Origin: Carpediemonas membranifera
Taxonomy: Eukaryota; Fornicata
Reading direction: 5' to 3'
Length of the DNA stretch: 64,000 nucleotides
Assembly (NCBI GenBank): GCA_019828565.1
Contig: JAHDYR010000064.1
Location: 62,001-126,000 of the forward strand
Each line of letters starts with the position of its first letter. Within the stretch, counting starts at the first letter, position 1. Positions 57,972-64,000 of this stretch are shown here, piece by piece. The notes under the pieces were generated by a model. It was given only the letters and a program-made list of their open reading frames with translations, had not been told where the DNA came from and ran no database searches. Both the position numbers and the translations under genes were made by a program.

Positions 57972-58500
57972 GTGGCGAAAATGGTCATTCACGAGCTTGG
58001 GCAGTTACCCGCGTCTCTCGGCTGTGGGATAATGGGATACCGGACCTGTCCATGACCGAACACCAATCGACCTAAAATTATATTTAATGCGAATAAAAAT
58101 TTACGATGGTGTCTCTGACCTCCTGCCATGATACAGGTGCGAGAGGTACAAAGTTATTCTTTTTGATGTTTTTCTCCCGAGACCATTTTGTGCCACCAAG
58201 AAAAAAAAAGTGGCACAAATGAGTTTGAAGTTTGTGTGCTGCAGAACTACATTCTGAGGTGTTCAGGGGATGTGTATAGTGTCTAATAAAGTACCCAGTG
58301 CAAACCACCAGCGGCATGATCATCACAATAGCGATTACGAACTGGGAAATTTCACATTTTCACATTTCACGGTGTCAGCCATTTATATATGAGATACGTA
58401 TTTGATACGGTCTTGATCCGTCCAGCTCGACACCCTTGTGTCGAGCTCTCTTTGTAAAGTCTTTTTCCTTAGTGATCACAGTAAGCTTACTTCCAAACTA
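57972..58500. other. Spacer between two Ty3/gypsy elements
   Basis: No gene supported. Contains a 10-bp inverted repeat TTTGTGCCAC/GTGGCACAAA (58187-58196, 58210-58219) with an A9 run in the loop, and the hairpin at 58424-58447. The 5' LTR of the following element should lie here, but no matching copy is visible in the window. Confidence 0.45.
58424..58447. repeat. Perfect 10-bp hairpin upstream of gag
   Basis: AGCTCGACAC (58424-58433) and GTGTCGAGCT (58438-58447) around a CCTT loop, 53 bp before the gag ATG. May act in packaging, dimerisation or translation of the element RNA. Confidence 0.85.
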
Positions 58501-60150
58501 ATGGATAAGGGACCTTTATGTACACAGCCTGAGATTCACGCAGTCCTCTCATTTGCCGAGAAATTGGATAAGCATGTTCGCGCGGGCGGAAAGAGGCGCT
58601 TGCTTAAGCGACTCGGACCCGCGGTGACCTCATACTGCAAGGCGATGGGTACTGATATTACCAGAAAGTATCAGGCCGCAAAACATCACGATGATGGTTC
58701 CAAAAGAACGAAGCACGAGCGCGAGGACATCGTATTCCAGGCGATTGTGGACATTGTTAAGCCCTCCGATGCGATCCTTGAGCGCCGCCTTTTCGACCTA
58801 TCGACCACTGGTATCGATATTGGCCGCCTATCTCTCTATATCGACCGCTTCGCTTCCCGCCGCCGTCTCATTGCACCCACGGGCAAGGATTCAGTCCTTC
58901 GCGGCCAGTTTTTGCGCGGAATCCAAGACGAAACGCTCAGAGAGGAGGTTTCTCACGCCTCCAAGGGTCTGTCACTTGATGCGACCTTTTCGACCGCCCT
59001 CCTGACATGTAAGCGTCTGGAGGAAGCAATCAAGCTCACTTCAACGTCCAAGCCTGCCCCTGCTCAAGAGCGCGAACGCTCTAAGCAGTCCGCTGTCCGC
59101 AAACGCCCCCCGCGTGAGCAGCGCGAGCCTCAGGATCAGCCGCGCCAAGACAAGCGGCAGCAACACCAGCCCCGCCAGTATCAGACGCACTTCCACCAGC
59201 AAGGCCAACGTCACGGTCAGCGTCAGCAGCAGACGCAACACCACGGTCACCAGCGAGACATCGTATGCTTTAACTGCGGCAGGCCGAACCACCGCGCTTT
59301 CGAATGCACCAGAGAGAAGGCCGTGTGCGCGAAGTGCGGCAAGTCGGGGCACCTAGACAAGTTCTGTCAGGTAAACCCCAGATCATGCTTCTCTGTCTCT
59401 GTTTCTACGTCGGCGGCTGAAGGCCAGCGCTCCCTACCCGTCGTGAGTGCCGTCGTCCCTATGGGTAGCGACGAATCTACCACATGGCACCGTGTCTTAT
59501 TCGACTGTGGTGCTGACATTTCTCTTGTCAACCCGGCTTCCGCCAGAGCGGCCGAGCTCATTCCGACGAAGCTCGCTGCACCCATTAAGATCAAGACTCC
59601 GGGTGGAACGATCGAGACTGATACGTGTTATGAGGTGCCGTTGAAGATGTGTAAGTCACCTTTCACCCCGAAAGGTCTATCCACCACAGTCTCCGCGTAT
59701 GGGGTTGACTGTGCTTATGATCTCCTCTTGTCATATCAGACCATGGTCGAGTGGGGTATTCTCCCCAGCTTGTGTGAACCGTCTCAGTCTGACAATGAAG
59801 ACGCCTTGGAGCCTTTCGTGCCAGAGCCTGAGCCGCTCCAGGCGTATACTCTGTCTTCGGACTACACTCTCACTCATGACCGCATCCTCGCAGCTTATGC
59901 TCATTGCTTTGATGCTCGAGAAGGGTTCTCAGCATTAGAGCCATACGACCTCGTACTCAAGGAGGACCGCGTCGTCGCCACGAGATCCAATTACATACCA
60001 GAAGCAGGGCCTGTTCGACGAGCACGTCAACGAACTACTGTCGAAGAAATACATCGAGGCCAGCTTCTCGCCATACTCTTCTCCAGCATTGCTCGTCCCC
60101 AAGGGCAAGGACAAGACCAGGATGGTCGTAGACTTCCGCAGAATCAATGA
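58501..60150 (+). CDS. Gag-protease of second Ty3/gypsy element
   Basis: Starts at ATG 58501 (MDKGPLCTQPEI). Gag helical part, then a Gln/Arg/His-rich tract (residues ~190-260), two CCHC knuckles (CFNCGRPNHRAFEC and CAKCGKSGHLDKFC), then an aspartic protease-like segment. There the active-site triad reads DCGAD instead of the usual D-T/S-G-A. Real homology to the element ends near 60000 (DLVLKEDRVVATRSNYIP); the remaining ~50 codons are the out-of-frame start of RT. It lies upstream and in a different frame from the Pol ORF. Confidence 0.88.
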   Translation: MDKGPLCTQPEIHAVLSFAEKLDKHVRAGGKRRLLKRLGPAVTSYCKAMGTDITRKYQAAKHHDDGSKRTKHEREDIVFQAIVDIVKPSDAILERRLFDLSTTGIDIGRLSLYIDRFASRRRLIAPTGKDSVLRGQFLRGIQDETLREEVSHASKGLSLDATFSTALLTCKRLEEAIKLTSTSKPAPAQERERSKQSAVRKRPPREQREPQDQPRQDKRQQHQPRQYQTHFHQQGQRHGQRQQQTQHHGHQRDIVCFNCGRPNHRAFECTREKAVCAKCGKSGHLDKFCQVNPRSCFSVSVSTSAAEGQRSLPVVSAVVPMGSDESTTWHRVLFDCGADISLVNPASARAAELIPTKLAAPIKIKTPGGTIETDTCYEVPLKMCKSPFTPKGLSTTVSAYGVDCAYDLLLSYQTMVEWGILPSLCEPSQSDNEDALEPFVPEPEPLQAYTLSSDYTLTHDRILAAYAHCFDAREGFSALEPYDLVLKEDRVVATRSNYIPEAGPVRRARQRTTVEEIHRGQLLAILFSSIARPQGQGQDQDGRRLPQNQ

Positions 60151-62458
60151 TTTGACCACGCCATTCGACTATCCGATCCCCGAGGTTAACACGTGCTTGA
60201 CCAGGCTTGCTGGTGCCAAGGTCTTCGCCACTCTCGACCTCTCGAAAGGGTATCACCAGGTCGAGCTGACCGAGCGTTCTAGGCAATACACGGCGTTTAT
60301 GACCCCCCGTGGGAAGTTCCAATACACCGGAATGCCGTTCGGCCTGAAGAACGCTGGCGCGCACTTTCAGTACGCGATTGAGCGCGGGTTCCAGGACCTC
60401 TTAGGCGACGCCTGCATTATATATATAGATGACATTATCATCTTTGGACGCTCGGAGCAGGAATATCTGGCCAACCTCGCTAAGGTGCTCCGCCGATGTG
60501 ACGAGCTCAAGCTATCGTTGAACAAGGAGAAGTCGCATTTCGGCCTAGCCGAAGTGGAGTTCCTAGGATGGGTTGTGTCCGGCTCGGGTTTCCGGATTGC
60601 TCCAGACAGGATCCGCGATGTAGAAGGCCTGCGGCTACCGAAGACGAAGAAGGCCACGCAGGCCCTTATGGGATTCCTCAACTTTATGAGAGACTTTGTT
60701 CCTAACTTCTCCGAGCTTATCCGACCGTTAGCCCGGGCGGCAAGCGGCAAGGAGGCTCCGGACGGATTACCTCAGGCAGAGGCGCTGGCCAAGGTTAAGG
60801 ACCGCCTCTGCCACGCACCGGCACTCGAGCACTTTGACGTTTCGAAGGATCATGTGGTCATGACAGACGCGTCTGATCTCGGGATCGGGGGTGTTCTCCT
60901 CCAGGACGGCAAGCCGGTGTGTTATATGTCCCACGCGTTCTCAGATGTGCAGACGCGTTGGAGCACGATCGAACAGGAAGCGTATGCGATTGTCACCGCC
61001 CTCCAGAGGTGGCGCCGTTTCCTGTGCTGGACGTCGTTTACTCTCCTCACTGACCACCGGAACCTGGTCTACATGTCACGATCGTCTAACGCAAAAGTCC
61101 AGCGTTGGTACGAGTCAATCGCAGACCTAGACTTCACAGTGAAGCATGTGGCCGGGGTTGACAACGGAGCGGCGGACGGGCTGAGTCGAGTCTTCTCCGC
61201 AACTGCCAGACAGGCAACAGCTACCGATGACGAGATCCAGGCAGCTCATATGCACGGCCAGGCCCACCTCCCGGTTTATACGACGGTAGAGTGGCTGAGA
61301 TCTAACGGGCTCCGGGCTCCAGTGGATAGGGTAGCGCGGGTCATGGATCGTTGCCCCGTGTGCCAACTTACCGCCAAGCCGGCCGAGGCGTCCAGACCGT
61401 ACCTCCACACGGCGAGCCTGCGACCGTTCCAGCGGGTAGCCATGGATACTATTGGCCCCCTACCAGAGTCTCGCGGGTACAAGTTCATCTTAGTTATTAT
61501 TGATATGGCCTCGCGGTGGACCGAGCTCGTCCCACTCAAGTCCACAAGGGCGGACGAAGCTGTGACTGCCTTCGTCAACGGATGGATTCTCCGGTACGGC
61601 GTGCCCAGAGTTCTACAGACAGACGGTGGCAAGCAGTTCGTCAACAAGCTATTCACAGATCTATCGGTGCGCGTAGGGTTTGCTACTCACGTCACCACCC
61701 CGTACCATCCACAGTCAAACGGCATTGTGGAACGGGCGAACAGCCGCATTGAGCGCATTTTACGCAACAGGCAATACCAGCTTCGGAGCGAGTTGTGGTC
61801 AGACTCCCTCCCTGTCGCGCAGTATATCGTCAACGCGTCTCCCCACACCGCGACACGCTTAACACCGGCCGAGGTCATCTTCGGTAGCGATTTCCGTGTC
61901 CCGGCAGACGTGATGATGGCAGACGTCCAGAGTATGGCTGGACAGCCCAGCAGTAATGTTCAAGCAGCTCAGTTAGCCCGAGACTTGGCAGAGGCGAGAA
62001 TCAAGGTCATGCACCAAGATGCGCTAGACAAAGTGTCAGCAACGACACCTATCTCGTCCGACTATGTGTTGGTCAAGTACCCGAATGGACCGCCGTCCAA
62101 GTTGGCGTCAGGATGGCGAGGGCCTATGAAGCTAGTGCGTCCTATCGTGAGGCAGAACCTCACGGTGGGCTATGTCGTCAAGGATGTCAACACAAAGAAG
62201 GAGTTCCAAGTCGCCTCGGAGAGAGTTCGCGCCTTTATGGGTGAGTTGTCCGAGCAACGGGCTCAGGAACTCGCGGCAGTCACGCTCGGTGAATATCTGG
62301 TCGAGTCCATACTAGAGTCGACGAGTGAGGCCAGGATGAGAGACAGGAAGTTCCGGGTTAGATGGCTGGGATATGAGCCGTCAGAGGACACATGGGAACC
62401 ATATGGGAATGTCAAGGGTTGTGAAGCACTGGATGTATTCCTGGGAAGGGCCAAGTAA
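60002..62458 (+). CDS. Pol of second Ty3/gypsy element
   Basis: Open in the +1 frame relative to gag from about 60002 (KQGLFDEHVNELLSKKYIEA), directly continuing the gag-protease frame. First ATG 60122 or alternative starts are inside RT, so translation needs a frameshift or the frame is broken by a 1-nt change. Domains: RT (VVDFRRINDLT, ATLDLSKGYHQV, MPFGLKNAGA, IYIDDIIIFG), RNase H (MTDASDLGIGGVLL, TDHRNLVYM, GAADGLSRV), integrase (CPVCQLTAK finger, MDTIGPL, QTDGGKQF, PYHPQSNGIVERAN with the Glu present) and chromodomain (VRWLGYEPSEDTWEPY). 3' LTR not seen. Confidence 0.9.
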   Translation, partial: KQGLFDEHVNELLSKKYIEASFSPYSSPALLVPKGKDKTRMVVDFRRINDLTTPFDYPIPEVNTCLTRLAGAKVFATLDLSKGYHQVELTERSRQYTAFMTPRGKFQYTGMPFGLKNAGAHFQYAIERGFQDLLGDACIIYIDDIIIFGRSEQEYLANLAKVLRRCDELKLSLNKEKSHFGLAEVEFLGWVVSGSGFRIAPDRIRDVEGLRLPKTKKATQALMGFLNFMRDFVPNFSELIRPLARAASGKEAPDGLPQAEALAKVKDRLCHAPALEHFDVSKDHVVMTDASDLGIGGVLLQDGKPVCYMSHAFSDVQTRWSTIEQEAYAIVTALQRWRRFLCWTSFTLLTDHRNLVYMSRSSNAKVQRWYESIADLDFTVKHVAGVDNGAADGLSRVFSATARQATATDDEIQAAHMHGQAHLPVYTTVEWLRSNGLRAPVDRVARVMDRCPVCQLTAKPAEASRPYLHTASLRPFQRVAMDTIGPLPESRGYKFILVIIDMASRWTELVPLKSTRADEAVTAFVNGWILRYGVPRVLQTDGGKQFVNKLFTDLSVRVGFATHVTTPYHPQSNGIVERANSRIERILRNRQYQLRSELWSDSLPVAQYIVNASPHTATRLTPAEVIFGSDFRVPADVMMADVQSMAGQPSSNVQAAQLARDLAEARIKVMHQDALDKVSATTPISSDYVLVKYPNGPPSKLASGWRGPMKLVRPIVRQNLTVGYVVKDVNTKKEFQVASERVRAFMGELSEQRAQELAAVTLGEYLVESILESTSEARMRDRKFRVRWLGYEPSEDTWEPYGNVKGCEALDVFLGRAK

Positions 62459-62487
62459 ATGGCGCCCAGAGAGAGTCACAATCTGAT

Positions 62488-63816
62488 TTATTCAATGGCA
62501 CCAAGGCTGTCACCAAGCTCAAAGAAGATGCCGTCATGCTCCCAGCGCCGACGAACACGACGCCATAAGTTATGCTCGTTGAGATAACGAGTGACAGGCA
62601 TGGTGCGGCAAAGATCCTGGGTCAGGAAGGTCAGTGACGGCAGCGGATAGCCCGAAAACTGGACGAGCAGGATGAACGACTCCTCCTGGCGGGCGTTCTC
62701 GTAGAGCTCGATGTGCTCTTTGACCTCCACCACACCGTACGCGGCGGACGTGTCCGTGAGCTGGAGCGTGAACAGCTCCTTGTTCATGGCAAGCTCCATA
62801 GCCGGGAGATGCTCAAGCCGGACACAGGTCCAATAGGCCCGAACGAAGTCGCGGGAGCGGGTGGCGGTCAGGCGCGAGGCACCGCGGTTCTCAGCCGCCA
62901 TAAGCAGCGAGAACATGGCTGGGTGTCGGCCTGCCATCACCACGCGCTTGAGGAGGTCCACCACCACATCACGAGAGACCGTGGCACCCGGCTCTCGAGT
63001 GCGCTTCAGCGCCAGGAGGGCTCCCTCAGCTGTGGCGACGTGGTTTGTGGCAAACCGGTCGCTCGTCCCGCCCTGGACCAGAGCCGCGGCTACGGCGCGA
63101 GTGTCTTGGACACCCTCCATGGAGCGCTGGAGAGCGCACCCGATGGCCGTCACCTCCGCGAACCGACGAAGGATGTCGGCAGAGACGTAAGCAGCCGTGA
63201 CCTCGGTCATAGCGCTGCCGAAGAGCTTCCCGGTCTGAACTCGGTCGAGGAGGGCTGTGAAATTGACTTCGAAGCAGTTGGAGAAGCGAGCAGTGCTGAT
63301 CTCCGCAAAGGTGGTGCGGAAGGTCTCGACCTGACGCTGCTCGCGTGCCGGAAGAGGTTCGGCGGGCTCGGTCGGCTCGGCGACGGTCACAATAGCCCTA
63401 GGGGTTTCGACATTGGCGCGGTAGCGGGTCTGTCGGTGGAATGGGCGGACAGGGACCTCTACGACACGCTGGTTGAACTCAGCGCCCAGCTCACTCGTGC
63501 GGGTGATTGTGGTCTGAGCAGATTCGGGATGGCAGTCGGTGATGTGCCGTCCGGAGCGTCGAGGTCGGAGAACGGTGCGATCGGGAGCTGAACCAGCTTC
63601 TTGGTGCGAAATGGCATCACCATCGGTGTTCTCAGCGGTGTTTTCAGTGGATGGAGGCGTGTGAGAACCTTCAGTAGCTTCCTGGGAGCCGTCACCATTC
63701 AGCAGCTCGACATGCTTTCGCTTCAAGGCCTGAAGATCGGAGATGAGCACACCAGTAGGATTGGCCGTCATATACTGGTCGATTGCAGCAAAGAGTTCCT
63801 CCTCTACGTTTGTCAT
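62488..63816 (-). CDS. Unrecognised protein, antisense and adjacent to Ty3/gypsy pol
   Basis: 442 aa from ATG 63816 (MTNVEEELFAAIDQYM). The stop lies only 29 bp from the Pol stop of the element, tail-to-tail. The first ~150 residues are polar and Pro/Thr-rich. The rest is helical: TFAEISTARFSNCFEVNF, ILRRFAEVTAIGCALQ, MFSLLMAAENRGASR, AMELAMNKELFTLQL. No family recognised. It may be a host gene, or an antisense accessory gene inside the element if the 3' LTR is beyond 64000; it does not show decay. Confidence 0.6.
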   Translation of the reverse strand: MTNVEEELFAAIDQYMTANPTGVLISDLQALKRKHVELLNGDGSQEATEGSHTPPSTENTAENTDGDAISHQEAGSAPDRTVLRPRRSGRHITDCHPESAQTTITRTSELGAEFNQRVVEVPVRPFHRQTRYRANVETPRAIVTVAEPTEPAEPLPAREQRQVETFRTTFAEISTARFSNCFEVNFTALLDRVQTGKLFGSAMTEVTAAYVSADILRRFAEVTAIGCALQRSMEGVQDTRAVAAALVQGGTSDRFATNHVATAEGALLALKRTREPGATVSRDVVVDLLKRVVMAGRHPAMFSLLMAAENRGASRLTATRSRDFVRAYWTCVRLEHLPAMELAMNKELFTLQLTDTSAAYGVVEVKEHIELYENARQEESFILLVQFSGYPLPSLTFLTQDLCRTMPVTRYLNEHNLWRRVRRRWEHDGIFFELGDSLGAIE

Positions 63817-64000
63817 AGCGCCGTTTGAAATCTGGGAGGCGTCCCAGATTTGATTTACATGTATACATGAGTTATATAATCTCAGGAGGACACCCACCGC
63901 GCAAGTTACAGACGCTGAGCACGCCTGTATAGCCAATACTGGCCAAGGGACAGCCGTTCACGTATTCTCTCGCGCGTTTTATGCCGAGACGAGATCTCGA
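63817..64000. other. Right edge, upstream of the antisense gene
   Basis: 184 bp without a gene; would hold the promoter of the minus-strand gene. No match to the region upstream of gag (58330-58500) was seen. Confidence 0.3.

Overview
The window is eukaryotic nuclear DNA from a compact, gene-dense, moderately GC-rich genome. It encodes beta-tubulin, DENR, Kri1, methionine aminopeptidase 2, a GID8-like protein, an MLH3-like protein and WDR92/DNAAF10. Genes are short-spaced and often head-to-head. Six putative spliceosomal introns of 29 to 53 nt can be placed by homology or clear splice signals, plus one of 46 nt whose frame does not resolve; four of them measure 29 or 31 nt and several end in a Giardia-like C-T-n-A-C...AG signal. 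An ADP-forming acetyl-CoA synthetase and a bacterial-type lysine 2,3-aminomutase point to an anaerobic protist. My best inference is a free-living fornicate metamonad, of the Carpediemonas/Kipferlia kind; this rests on gene content and intron style, not on a database match.

Layout. 1-13.4 kb is a graveyard of mobile elements: an unrecognised broken coding region (0.2-4 kb), three different 5'-truncated Ty3/gypsy chromodomain elements in a row (4.06-10.2 kb), a non-LTR reverse transcriptase fragment on the minus strand, and a decayed tyrosine-recombinase (DIRS-like) element. 13.5-46.1 kb is the host gene island: a bacterial-type glycoside hydrolase, an EF-hand/WD40 protein, MetAP2, acyl-CoA-binding protein, DENR, Kri1, an armadillo protein, acetyl-CoA synthetase, a KANSL2-type zinc-finger protein, an MLH3-like protein, a secreted/membrane subtilase, beta-tubulin, GID8-like, lysine aminomutase, a dsRNA-binding protein, small hypothetical proteins, an actin-fragmin-kinase-like protein, a DnaJ/RCC1 fusion and WDR92. 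46.1-47.8 kb is a hairpin-rich non-coding stretch. 47.85-51.3 kb is a well preserved DIRS-like retrotransposon (minus strand). 51.3-53.6 kb is AT-rich with long perfect inverted repeats. 53.64-57.97 kb is a complete Ty3/gypsy chromovirus with identical 94-bp LTRs and a 5-bp target duplication. 58.5-62.46 kb is a second, frameshifted Ty3/gypsy element, followed by an unrecognised antisense gene up to the window end.

Cross-cutting points. Several frame breaks, including two compensating ones in beta-tubulin, lie in C or G homopolymers and look like consensus errors rather than biology. Several retroelements carry chromodomains, which fits clustering in a heterochromatic block beside the host island. 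The complete chromovirus looks freshly inserted, yet its integrase lacks the catalytic glutamate. The MLH3-like protein keeps the endonuclease motif but has lost ATPase motifs.
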